From JACQZO01 sp964512325 (GTDB taxonomy: Bacteria > Patescibacteriota > Gracilibacteria > RBG-16-42-10), in NCBI GenBank assembly GCA_964512325.1, contig CAZEGN010000018.1:1-26087 (forward strand): a DNA stretch of 26,087 bases, read 5' to 3'. The notes under the pieces were generated by a model. The model was not told the DNA's origin and did not search any database. It worked only from the letters and a program-made list of their open reading frames with translations. This document shows, one piece after another, positions 8,538-16,071 of this stretch. Position 1 is the stretch's first letter; each line of letters begins with the position of its first letter. A program made the translations under genes and the position numbers.

Positions 8538-10037
8538 ATGCCACAACTCAAGGCGGTGTCATTATGGCAAGATACTCATGTGATAGCGGCAAAAGCGGAA
8601 AGACTAACAGCTGATAGAGAGGCCGATGTCTGTGTGATTGGAGCTGGTATCGGGGGCGTGACGACAGCTTATTTGTTGGCTAAAGCTGGCAAAAAGGTGA
8701 TTGTGCTTGAAATGGGTGAATTAGGGCAGGGAGAAACGGCTTTGACTAGTGCCCATTTAGCAAGCGCCCTAGATGAAGGTTTCATAGAGTTGGTTAATCT
8801 TTTTGGCGAAAGGGGGAGCAAGCTAGCGGTAAAAAGTCATGTCGCCGCAATTGAGCAGATTGCAGACATAGTAGAAACGGAAAAAATTGATTGCGATTTT
8901 AAATATGTGCCCGGTTATCTGTTCTTTGACGATGAACAGAAGGATGAATTAGAAAAGGAGTTAAAAGCGGCTAAAACTAGTGGTTTAAAAGCACAAAGAA
9001 TAAATGCTCTGCCTACTGGCCAGTTTCATAATAAGATAGCGTTGGAATTTGCCAAGCAAGCACAATTTCATCCACTAAAGTACTTGGATGGAGTCATACA
9101 GGCTGCTCAAAAGCTCGGAGTGGTTTTCTATACGCAAGCAAGAGCGCTGGATGTCGAAGAACTAAAAACTAAGGTATTAGTAAGACTTGAAGGAGAAAGA
9201 AAAGTACTAGCAAAACAAGTAGTAGTTGCCACTAATACGCCATTTTGTGATCGGGTGACGATGCACACCAAACAAGCAGCATATCGGAGCTATATTGTAG
9301 TGGCTGATGTATCCGGTATTGATGCCGATGCATTATTTTGGGATACTGCCGATCCGTATCATTACGTCAGATTTTTTCAGATTGGGGATAAAAAGCTTGC
9401 GATCATTGGCGGAGAAGATCACAAAACAGGACAAGATACTACAAATGCCGATCTGCACTACGAAATTCTCTATGCCTGGGCTCTCCAATATTTCCCAACA
9501 TTGGGCAAGATAAAATATCAATGGTCGGGCCAGATTATGGAACCGATTGATGGGCTTGCCTATTTGGGACTAAATCCTGGGAATAAGAGGATATATATTA
9601 TCACGGGTGACTCAGGCCATGGTTTAACACATGGCACTATTGGAGGTATGATTATTAGAGATTTAATTACTAATCATAAAAATCCTTGGGTAGGTCTGTA
9701 TAATCCCGCTCGAAAAAATATCAAAGCGGCAGGAACATTTCTGAAAGAGGGACTGAATATGGCAGTGCAATACAGTGCTTACTTAAAAAAAGACGAGGCG
9801 AGACATATTAGTCCTAATTCTGGTGCTGTAGTAAGTGAAAAAGGCAAAAAAGTAGCCATCTTTTGTGATGCGAAAGGTGTCATGCATAGGTGCTCAGCAA
9901 TCTGTCCGCATCTGGGCTGCATTGTGGATTGGAACGATAATGAAAAAAGCTGGGATTGTCCTTGTCATGGGTCACGCTTTGATGCTAAAGGTAAACTGTT
10001 AAATGGACCCGCTACAATTGATCTCCCTCAACTATGA
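8538..10037 (+). CDS. FAD-dependent oxidoreductase (DAO family) with C-terminal Rieske [2Fe-2S] domain
   Basis: The 499-residue flavoprotein has a Rossmann FAD site at residues 32-40 (VIGAGIGGV, GxGxxG) and the D-amino-acid-oxidase family layout through about residue 400 (GQGETALTSAHL, ITGDSGHGLTHGTIGG). A short linker leads to a Rieske domain in the last 70 residues: C456-P-H458-L-G-C461 and C474-P-C476-H477. C456, H458, C474 and H477 ligate the cluster, and C461/C476 fit the stabilising disulfide. This glycine-oxidase-like plus Rieske architecture is known in diverse bacteria; the substrate is unknown and could be an amine or amino acid. The domain is complete. The stop overlaps the mscL start (ATGA), implying translational coupling. 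Confidence 0.92.
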   Translation: MPQLKAVSLWQDTHVIAAKAERLTADREADVCVIGAGIGGVTTAYLLAKAGKKVIVLEMGELGQGETALTSAHLASALDEGFIELVNLFGERGSKLAVKSHVAAIEQIADIVETEKIDCDFKYVPGYLFFDDEQKDELEKELKAAKTSGLKAQRINALPTGQFHNKIALEFAKQAQFHPLKYLDGVIQAAQKLGVVFYTQARALDVEELKTKVLVRLEGERKVLAKQVVVATNTPFCDRVTMHTKQAAYRSYIVVADVSGIDADALFWDTADPYHYVRFFQIGDKKLAIIGGEDHKTGQDTTNADLHYEILYAWALQYFPTLGKIKYQWSGQIMEPIDGLAYLGLNPGNKRIYIITGDSGHGLTHGTIGGMIIRDLITNHKNPWVGLYNPARKNIKAAGTFLKEGLNMAVQYSAYLKKDEARHISPNSGAVVSEKGKKVAIFCDAKGVMHRCSAICPHLGCIVDWNDNEKSWDCPCHGSRFDAKGKLLNGPATIDLPQL

Positions 10038-10468
10038 ATCTGCTTAATGAATTTAAAAAGTTTGCTATTAAGGGCAATGTAGTAGACATGGCTATCGGTA
10101 TCATGATCGGTACTGCTTTTAATAGCGTTGTGTCTTCTTTAATTGCCGACATTGTGATGCCACCTTTAGGATACTTTACTGGTGGTATTACGTTTTCGGA
10201 TTATAAAGTTTTGCTAAAGCCAGAAGTTATTGGCGCGGATGGTGGGGTAGTCACTAAGGCAGTGAGTATTAACTATGGACAATTTGTTCAAGTGCTGATT
10301 AATTTCCTTATTATTGCTCTCGCCATGTTTTTGGCTGTTAAAGTGATGAATATGATTCGTGAGCGCTGGGCAAATCAAGAAAAAGAGGAGGGACAGTCGT
10401 CGCCTCCTCAAGACATTGTGCTACTAAGGGAAATTCGCGATTTGCTCGCGAAGAAAAGAAATAACTAG
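10034..10468 (+). CDS. mscL: Large-conductance mechanosensitive channel MscL
   Basis: The 144-residue product matches MscL over its length: N-terminal amphipathic helix (LNEFKKFAIKGNVVDMAIG), TM1 with GIMIGTAFNSVVSSLIADIVMPP, a periplasmic loop, TM2 (FLIIALAMFLAVKVMN) and a charged C-terminal helix (DIVLLREIRDLLAKKR). It opens under membrane tension to release solutes during osmotic downshock. The ATG lies inside the stop of the preceding FAD-Rieske gene with no separate ribosome site, so it is in the same transcript. Its TAG stop shares the palindrome CTAG with the stop of the convergent small gene. Confidence 0.97.
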   Translation: MNLLNEFKKFAIKGNVVDMAIGIMIGTAFNSVVSSLIADIVMPPLGYFTGGITFSDYKVLLKPEVIGADGGVVTKAVSINYGQFVQVLINFLIIALAMFLAVKVMNMIRERWANQEKEEGQSSPPQDIVLLREIRDLLAKKRNN

Positions 10469-10647
10469 TGTCCACGACCGTGTCCCGACTGCTGATGATA
10501 TTTCATCACGGTACGAGCCGCGACCTCCTTGGCACGAGTGCCATAACGGCCACTTTTTTCAGCGCTGTGTTTGATGTGTTCGTACATTCTTTGCTCTTTT
10601 TTATTGACACCACGTAATGGTTGCGACCTGGCTTTTGTTGCTGGCAT
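10465..10647 (-). CDS. Small basic protein of the 'plasmid stabilization' (KKEQRMYEHIKHSAEK) type
   Basis: This 60-residue, highly basic, helical protein resembles short proteins often labelled 'plasmid stabilization protein': a KKEQRMYEHIKHSAEKSGR motif, then AKEVAARTVMK, then a Gly/His-rich end. The label rests on old annotation; the function is not known and no toxin partner is visible here. The family resemblance is recalled, not searched. It is divergent from the winged-helix/Nudix gene and convergent with mscL, sharing a 4-base overlap. Confidence 0.65.
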   Translation of the reverse strand: MPATKARSQPLRGVNKKEQRMYEHIKHSAEKSGRYGTRAKEVAARTVMKYHQQSGHGRGH

Positions 10648-10730
10648 AAAGTAGAAAGTTAATGGTAATAAGAAATTTTACTCTGCCTTTTAAAAAAGTG
10701 AAGCAAGCATATTGCTGAAATCAATTTCAC

Positions 10731-10759
10731 TTGATGGAAAAGCTAGCTATTTTTACGAT
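10731..10759 (+). promoter_or_regulatory. Possible promoter of the winged-helix/Nudix gene
   Basis: TTGATG and TACGAT are 17 bases apart, 22 bases before the ATG. Just upstream are the inverted words AAGTGAA...TTCACTT (10697-10731) with an inner AGCAA/TTGCT pair, which could be an operator for a regulator encoded nearby. Both boxes match consensus at four of six bases. Confidence 0.3.
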
Positions 10760-10781
10760 CAAGCCAAATTAATAGATATTT

Positions 10782-11501
10782 ATGAAATTTGACAATTTGC
10801 ATCCACTACAGATGTTTGTATTACGCAAAATGATGGCCTTGCCTCGAGCTCGATTTAGAGATTTGAAAATAGCGGGATTTACCACCGATCATGTAACTTA
10901 TCATATTCAAGCATTAGTAAAGATTGGGCTCATCGAAAAAGCCGCAGATAATTATTATGTGCTTACCGATAATGGAAAAAGCTTTGTTGGTCAGATTGAT
11001 GAGCATACTGCTACTCTCGAAGGTCAGGGCAAAAGAGGAGTGTTGGTGCGACTAAGCAAGCGAGAAAAGGGTAAGACGCTTTATTTGGTAAATAGACGTT
11101 TAAAGCAGCCCTTTTATCATTATGTAGGTTTTCATACTGGAAAAATAAAGGAAGGTGAATCAGTTCATACTGCGGCAGCAAGAGAACTCAAAGAAGAAAC
11201 TGGTTTGGTAGCAGAATTACACTTGGTTGCTGTTTTTCACTGGTTGGACTACAAGCCTGATGGAGAATTTTTAAGAGATATCTATTTTTATGTTTTTAAT
11301 GCTTTTCAGCCGAAGGGAGTGCTAATAGAAAATAATCCAGCAGAAGGAGTTGAAAACTTTTGGGTGACACTGAAAGAATTGAAAACGTTAAAGACGTTTC
11401 CTGGATTTTGGCAAAAGGCGATGTTATTACAACGAAAGAGTGATAGGCAAGGTCACACAGTGAAGTTCGTAGAAAAAGAAAGAGTGGTGAGTGATTATTA
11501 G
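10782..11501 (+). CDS. Winged-helix/Nudix hydrolase fusion, possible transcriptional regulator
   Basis: This 239-residue protein starts with a winged-helix domain (residues 1-75: helix-turn-helix ARFRDLKIAGFTTDHVTYHIQ with a wing at ADNYYVLTDNGKSF). A Nudix domain (about 85-220) follows, with a fully canonical box at 120-142: G120-x5-E126-x7-R134-E135-L-x-E138-E139-x-G141. It should hydrolyse or bind a nucleoside diphosphate derivative and may use it as a DNA-binding signal. The family idea resembles NrtR-type regulators, but there the Nudix precedes the winged helix. The preceding gap contains a candidate operator. It is followed by an unknown gene 62 bases downstream. Confidence 0.85.
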   Translation: MKFDNLHPLQMFVLRKMMALPRARFRDLKIAGFTTDHVTYHIQALVKIGLIEKAADNYYVLTDNGKSFVGQIDEHTATLEGQGKRGVLVRLSKREKGKTLYLVNRRLKQPFYHYVGFHTGKIKEGESVHTAAARELKEETGLVAELHLVAVFHWLDYKPDGEFLRDIYFYVFNAFQPKGVLIENNPAEGVENFWVTLKELKTLKTFPGFWQKAMLLQRKSDRQGHTVKFVEKERVVSDY

Positions 11502-11563
11502 CGTCTGCTTGCTTCACATCTGATTTAGGGTGTGAGAAAATAAAAGCTCTTAATCTTGATACA

Positions 11564-12121
11564 ATGGAAAAGAAATCATCACTCCCAACATTGAAACTGG
11601 TCGACAATGTGCCGATTGCAGTTCGTTTTGATGGTGTGCAGGGCAAAGAGCTTTTTAATGAGCAGTATGGTACAAAGTCTTATATGTATATCCTTTATGA
11701 CCTGTCAGATAATGAAATGAAGAAAGTATGGTTCGCAACAGAAAGACAGCAGGCAATTCTGCAAGAACATAATATACAGCCCAATCAGATATATACACTG
11801 CTCAAACACAAATTGCCTGAAGACAAGTACACCCAATTCAAAGTTACTCCTGGTGAAAAGGTTCACTTAGATGCATTAGAGAATTACTTAGCCAATAAAG
11901 GTGATCAGGATGGTGAACAATGGGATTACATTGCGCCAGAGGCAGCAGCCTGGGCCCTAAAAAGTGCGGTAAGTGCATATGATTTATTTGCGCGCAATCA
12001 TATGTTGCCAGGTGGGGAAAACCTAATAGCTGAGCTAGAAAGCATTGCATTAACATTCCTGCGCATGCAAAAGAATGTGATGGCTAAAGGGCAAAGGGCC
12101 CAAGAAAAGGCTGTGCGCTAA
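11564..12121 (+). CDS. Hypothetical protein
   Basis: The 185-residue soluble product has no domain I recognise. The N-terminal half looks like mixed alpha/beta (VPIAVRFDGVQGKELFNE, YMYILYDLSDNEMKKVWFAT). The C-terminal part is helical and charged (WALKSAVSAYDLFARNHM). It has no signal peptide and no long hydrophobic helix. It is on the same strand as the two flanking Nudix genes (62 and 53 bases away), so a joint transcript is possible. The start is the only ATG near the beginning of the frame. Confidence 0.7.
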   Translation: MEKKSSLPTLKLVDNVPIAVRFDGVQGKELFNEQYGTKSYMYILYDLSDNEMKKVWFATERQQAILQEHNIQPNQIYTLLKHKLPEDKYTQFKVTPGEKVHLDALENYLANKGDQDGEQWDYIAPEAAAWALKSAVSAYDLFARNHMLPGGENLIAELESIALTFLRMQKNVMAKGQRAQEKAVR

Positions 12122-12174
12122 GACCCTTGAAATATTTTTTAGGAGTATTACTATCTGCAGACTAATAAAATCGT

Positions 12175-13071
12175 ATGAGTAGCGCTCCCAAAAAGGCGGA
12201 GAAAATCAAAGTTGGTGTGTGTGTGGTTCTGACGGACGCTGATAATAGAATATTATTAGGCAAACGGAAAAATGTGCTTGGTGATGGAACATGGGGATTG
12301 CCTGGCGGTCATCAAAAAATCGGAGAAAGCATTTTTGAATGCGCAAAAAGAGAAGTGTTTGCAGAGGTCAATATTGATTTGGAAAGCATGGAATTATTAG
12401 GGGTAAGTGAAATGGTAGAGACTGGACTTGATTATCAATTGGTAGAATTAGGTTATAGCTCTAACCATTGGCAGGGAATATTAGAGCTGAAAGAGCATAA
12501 ATACTGCAGTGAATGGCAGTTTTTTGCGGTAGATGAGCTCCCAAAAGATATTTTTATTCCCCATTTGCCAATCGTACAGGCTAAGGTAAAAGAGTTAAAG
12601 GAAGGCGGAAATGTAAGCAAGAATTTGTATGATGTGGTACATCCTCATTTTAAAATTTTCATCCAAGCTTACGTGGTTAACAAGAAGGGTGAATTGCTTA
12701 TGGGATTACGCAAGGATCCTTATGATAAGGGCAATTGGGGTTTGCCCGGTGGACATTTGGACGTGGGAGAAACATTGGAGGAATGTGTTTTGCGTGAACT
12801 AAGAGAGGAAACCGGCATTGTGGCTCGTACTGCAACGCAATTTGCTTTAGTAGAGCAACCGATGACTCTTTCCAATAAGCATTACTTTCAATACGGCTTC
12901 CTTATTCGCGATTTCGACGAAGACTTTGTGCCAATTAACGGTGAGCCAGAGGATGTAGAACGTTGGGAATGGTTTAATATCCACAATATGCCCGCTAATC
13001 TTGCACCTACGCAGCGGGAAATGATTCTGAAGTTTTTGAAGCTCAATAAGATTACTTTTCAGAAAAATTAA
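12175..13071 (+). CDS. Tandem double-Nudix protein
   Basis: This 298-residue protein has two Nudix domains. The first (about 10-140) keeps GLPGGHQKIGESIFECAKRE but has A63 and N66 where the box needs Glu and Gly, so E60 and E64 remain and activity is uncertain. The second (about 158-290) is canonical: G193-x5-E199-x7-R207-E208-L-R-E211-E212-T-G214. A single hydrolase of a nucleotide sugar, dinucleotide or capped RNA is likely; the substrate cannot be inferred. Duplicated Nudix domains with one decayed box are known in several lineages. It is followed by a terminator. Confidence 0.88.
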   Translation: MSSAPKKAEKIKVGVCVVLTDADNRILLGKRKNVLGDGTWGLPGGHQKIGESIFECAKREVFAEVNIDLESMELLGVSEMVETGLDYQLVELGYSSNHWQGILELKEHKYCSEWQFFAVDELPKDIFIPHLPIVQAKVKELKEGGNVSKNLYDVVHPHFKIFIQAYVVNKKGELLMGLRKDPYDKGNWGLPGGHLDVGETLEECVLRELREETGIVARTATQFALVEQPMTLSNKHYFQYGFLIRDFDEDFVPINGEPEDVERWEWFNIHNMPANLAPTQREMILKFLKLNKITFQKN

Positions 13072-13092
13072 GCCAGATCACCCTTTAAAAAG

Positions 13093-13120
13093 GGCTACTT
13101 GTAGTCAAAGTAGTCTTTTT
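13093..13120 (+). terminator. Rho-independent terminator after the double-Nudix gene
   Basis: GGCTACTT (13093-13100) pairs with AAGTAGTC (13108-13115) around a 7-base loop, followed by five T residues. It ends the Nudix gene group. Confidence 0.7.
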
Positions 13121-13169
13121 AAATTCGACACAATTCCTGGTTGTTGACAAGCTTGTGGAGTGTTGTTAA

Positions 13170-13198
13170 TTGACATTGCTTGGTGAGAGGAGGAGAAT
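13170..13198 (+). promoter_or_regulatory. Possible promoter for the hypothetical/GST/ABC operon
   Basis: A perfect TTGACA (13170-13175) is followed 17 bases later by GAGAAT (13193-13198). Transcription would start near 13205, about 16 bases before the ATG at 13221. A 10-bp palindrome ACAAGCTTGT (13147-13156) and another TTGACA lie just upstream. The -10 match is weak. Confidence 0.35.
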
Positions 13199-13220
13199 CA
13201 AGCAGCCTTAAATATTCCTG

Positions 13221-13601
13221 ATGAGAGATGTATTGATTAAGGTTGAGGATGATCCTGATCGTGGTTGGGCAGTTTATTTCGGACTTGGTGCTGAGATTAG
13301 TGTGGTAAGGGATATGGTACGTAGAGTGTGGGGAAAGGTTGGTGCAAAAAAAGAAACATATGAAGCGGCTGCGCTTCCTCCGATTCAACAAGAAATCGGT
13401 GAAATTGGAAAGATGCTAGCACGAATGCTGCTCGTGCGTACGATTTGCGAACGTGTAAATATGCAGGAAGACGTAGATAAACGCTTGAAGCAATTAGCGG
13501 CACGACCAATGCACTCTGTGTACCGAGCTTCTGTTGAGGCAATTGAGGAAGAATTTGTCGTTTTATGTAGATTAGGTAAAAATGACTTTGCAAAAAATTA
13601 A
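13221..13601 (+). CDS. Hypothetical protein, first gene of GST/ABC operon
   Basis: This 126-residue product has no recognisable family. It starts with a short beta-type region (DVLIKVEDDPDRGWAVYFG) and continues as two charged helical segments (ETYEAAALPPIQQEIGEIGK and NMQEDVDKRLKQLA). No signal peptide or membrane segment is visible. It ends 9 bases before the GST-like gene, so the two are probably co-transcribed. The ATG follows an A/T-rich stretch; a G-rich purine run sits too far upstream (about 30 bases) to act as a ribosome site. Confidence 0.65.
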   Translation: MRDVLIKVEDDPDRGWAVYFGLGAEISVVRDMVRRVWGKVGAKKETYEAAALPPIQQEIGEIGKMLARMLLVRTICERVNMQEDVDKRLKQLAARPMHSVYRASVEAIEEEFVVLCRLGKNDFAKN

Positions 13602-13610
13602 CCCATTATT

Positions 13611-14207
13611 ATGATAAAACTTTATGGTGGACGTGCAGGTACTAGTTTGCGTTGTCACTGGTTATTGCATGAGGTAAAGGCTGAATATGAGCATGTCGCG
13701 GTTGATTTTGCTAGCAAACAGCATAAGAGTCCTGAATTCCTCAGGCTGAATCCAATGGGACAAGTTCCGGTATTGGTCGATGGTGATTTGGTGTTAGCTG
13801 AATCTTTAGCAATTAACAATTACATCGCCGAAAAGTTTCAGCCTGAATTGTTGGGAAAAACTATAGAGCTGCGTGCACAAGTATATCAGTGGAGCTTATG
13901 GAGTATGTTTGCCATCGGTAATCGTCTTGGTGATCTTTTTGGTTACAAGATGCGTAATGAGCTGACTCCTGAAATTATCAAAGCGACAGAGGAAAAGGTG
14001 GCACCTTACTTTCAAATGCTTGATGATAGACTAGCAGGTAAAGATTTTTTAGTAGGAGATAGCTTTACGGTAGCTGATATCAATGTTGCTATTACCATCT
14101 CTTATGCCGATGCAGTCGGCTGTGATTATCAGCAGTTTGTAAATGTGGTACGGTGGCTGAAGCAGCTTATGACTAGGCCGGCATTTTTAGCAGCTAAACA
14201 AGGTTAA
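13611..14207 (+). CDS. Glutathione S-transferase-like protein
   Basis: The 198-residue protein has the GST layout. The N-terminal thioredoxin-fold domain (residues 1-75) contains MIKLYGGRAGTSLRCHWLL, the cis-Pro motif NPMGQVPVL and the AES sequence that contacts the gamma-glutamyl group. The C-terminal all-helical domain (85-198) includes FLVGDSFTVADINVAI, the conserved Asp-containing N-capping box. A Ser/Thr/Arg-rich site after beta-1 could provide the catalytic Ser (S12). Likely roles are conjugation or reduction of electrophiles, or a structural role in the operon. It is flanked by an unknown gene (9 bases) and an ABC transporter (3 bases). GSTs are unusual in reduced CPR genomes. Confidence 0.9.
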   Translation: MIKLYGGRAGTSLRCHWLLHEVKAEYEHVAVDFASKQHKSPEFLRLNPMGQVPVLVDGDLVLAESLAINNYIAEKFQPELLGKTIELRAQVYQWSLWSMFAIGNRLGDLFGYKMRNELTPEIIKATEEKVAPYFQMLDDRLAGKDFLVGDSFTVADINVAITISYADAVGCDYQQFVNVVRWLKQLMTRPAFLAAKQG

Positions 14208-14210
14208 TTT

Positions 14211-15113
14211 ATGTCTGCGATCACTATTAAAAATTTGAGCAAAACATATAGCAATGGTAAAAAAGCTTTGCATAATGTTTCTTTAGAAATCAAAGAAGGA
14301 GACTTTTTCGCTCTGCTAGGAGCAAATGGAGCTGGAAAAACAACCATTATTGGAATTCTTACCGCATTGGTAAATAAAACAGCCGGAGAAGTATCTATCT
14401 TTGGCATTGATATTGACACTGATCATGCAGCTGCGAAAAAGTTGATTGGCGTTGTTCCTCAGGAATTTAACTTTAGTATTTTTGAAAAAGTGTTTGATAT
14501 TGTGGTTTGGCAAGCTGGGTACTTTGGTATTCCTCGCCCTGATGCTGAAAAAAGAGCTGAAGAGGTTCTGAGAAAGTTGGAATTGTGGGAAAAGAAAGAT
14601 CAACCTGCGAAGAATCTGTCTGGAGGAATGAAGCGCCGTTTGATGATTGCACGCGCCTTAATGCATCACCCTAAGTTTTTAATTCTTGATGAGCCGACGG
14701 CTGGGGTGGATGTTGAGTTGCGCAGGGGCATGTGGGAATACTTAGTCGAACTCAATAAACAGGGGACGACAATTTTGCTGACTACACATTATTTAGAGGA
14801 AGCGGAAGAATTGTGTAAAAATGTCGCTATTATTAACCAGGGTGAAATAATAAAAAATGATAGTGTGAAAAATATAGTAAACTCATTAGAATTACACACT
14901 TTAATTCTGACAACATCAGTTCTGCCAGAAAAGTTTAGCTTGGATGGCTTTCCCACAAGACCTATAGATAGCACTACTTTGGAAGTGGACTTAAATCCCA
15001 AACAAACTGTGACGCAAGTTGTAGATGCTCTCAAGATTTTAAAAGTTGAGGTTAAAGATATACGTCCTAAAGGCAATCGCCTTGAAACCTTTTTTCTTAA
15101 TCTGCTCAAGTAA
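14211..15113 (+). CDS. ABC-2-type exporter ATP-binding protein
   Basis: This 300-residue ATPase has the full set of ABC motifs: Walker A GANGAGKT at 37-44, the signature LSGGMKRR near 139-146, Walker B FLILDEPTAGVD near 157-168, and the switch His in TTHYLEE near 197. The C-terminal 70 residues are the extension typical of drug- and lipid-type exporters (DrrA/YadG-like). It pairs with the permease gene 11 bases downstream. It starts 3 bases after the GST stop and without a visible Shine-Dalgarno. Substrate unknown; drug, polysaccharide or lipid export are all possible. Confidence 0.95.
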   Translation: MSAITIKNLSKTYSNGKKALHNVSLEIKEGDFFALLGANGAGKTTIIGILTALVNKTAGEVSIFGIDIDTDHAAAKKLIGVVPQEFNFSIFEKVFDIVVWQAGYFGIPRPDAEKRAEEVLRKLELWEKKDQPAKNLSGGMKRRLMIARALMHHPKFLILDEPTAGVDVELRRGMWEYLVELNKQGTTILLTTHYLEEAEELCKNVAIINQGEIIKNDSVKNIVNSLELHTLILTTSVLPEKFSLDGFPTRPIDSTTLEVDLNPKQTVTQVVDALKILKVEVKDIRPKGNRLETFFLNLLK

Positions 15114-15124
15114 TAATATTTTGT

Positions 15125-15898
15125 ATGCCGACATCTTTAAATTGGATAGCATTAACTACCATTGTTCAAAAAGAAATTGTGCGCTTTATGCGTATTTGGA
15201 CTCAGACACTTTTGCCTCCGTTAATTAATCAATCTCTCTACTTTGTCATCTTTGGTACTTTTATTGGCTCTAAAGTGCCAGCCGTAAATGGTCTACCTTA
15301 TATGACTTTTTTAGTGCCCGGTTTAATTATGATGGGAGTTATTAATAGCTCGTTTTCCAACGTGGTCAGTTCATTTTTTGGGGCAAAGTTCCAACGCAAT
15401 ATTGAAGAATTATTGGTCTCACCAACTCCTCATTGGGTAATTATTGCTGGTTTCACTATTGGCGGCATGCTGCGTGGCTTTTTGGTAGGTGTCATTATTT
15501 TTATAATTTCCATGTTGTTTGTTGCGCCTCAAATTTATAGTCTTTTCATTATTCTTTTCTTTATTATTTGTACTGCCTTGGTTTTTGCCTTAGCGGGCAT
15601 GGTCAATGCCATGTATGCGACCAAATTTGATGATATTAGTATCTTCACTACTTTCATTCTCACCCCCTTAACTTATTTGGGTGGTGTTTTCTATTCAGTA
15701 AAAAGCTTGCCGCAAGTCTGGCAATATTTGTCTTATTGTAATCCCATTCTCTACTTGATTGACGGCTTTAGATATGGATTTACAGGCAAATCAGATATCT
15801 CACCATTAATTAGTGCTGGCGTATTATTAGGTATGACACTGATTTTAGTAGCATATAATGGTTGGCTGTTTAAAAGAGGAAAAGGACTTAGGAATTAA
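15125..15898 (+). CDS. ABC-2-type exporter permease
   Basis: The 257-residue integral membrane protein belongs to the ABC-2 permease family (YadH/DrrB-like). It has about six hydrophobic segments, a GTFIGSKVPAVNGLPYMTFLVPGLIMMG first-loop region, and the C-terminal family motif in the TPLTYLGGVFYSVKSLPQVW segment (about residues 178-197). It forms the channel partner of the preceding ATPase. It is the last gene of the operon, and its stop overlaps the left arm of an inverted repeat that surrounds the terminator. Confidence 0.93.
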   Translation: MPTSLNWIALTTIVQKEIVRFMRIWTQTLLPPLINQSLYFVIFGTFIGSKVPAVNGLPYMTFLVPGLIMMGVINSSFSNVVSSFFGAKFQRNIEELLVSPTPHWVIIAGFTIGGMLRGFLVGVIIFIISMLFVAPQIYSLFIILFFIICTALVFALAGMVNAMYATKFDDISIFTTFILTPLTYLGGVFYSVKSLPQVWQYLSYCNPILYLIDGFRYGFTGKSDISPLISAGVLLGMTLILVAYNGWLFKRGKGLRN

Positions 15899-16071
15899 TT
15901 CGGAAATCGGAGAGCGGAATTCGGAATTAATGGTGAGGAGGAAATAGTGAAAAGTTGCTTGTTACTTCAAAAAAGGAGGGGGAACAAAGTTCCCCTCCTT
16001 TTTTATTTCATTCTGCTCCCTGTGGCTAGCTTGCTGACGCCATCCGCTCTCCGACTTCCTACTTCCGAATT
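15897..16071. repeat. Inverted repeat flanking the bidirectional terminator
   Basis: AATTCGGAA (15897-15905) plus TCGGAGAGCGGA (15907-15918) recur in inverted orientation as TCCGCTCTCCGA (16043-16054) plus TTCCGAATT (16063-16071). The right arm has eight extra bases between the two words. The left arm overlaps the permease stop codon. The right arm overlaps the stop codon and last codons of the surface protein. Confidence 0.8.
15971..16006. terminator. Strong bidirectional terminator between ABC permease and surface protein
   Basis: GGAGGGGGAAC and GTTCCCCTCC form a GC-rich stem with a 3-base AAA loop and one bulged G. An A-run lies on the left and a T-run on the right, so it can stop transcripts from both strands. 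It serves the operon (+) and the large surface gene (-). Confidence 0.9.
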
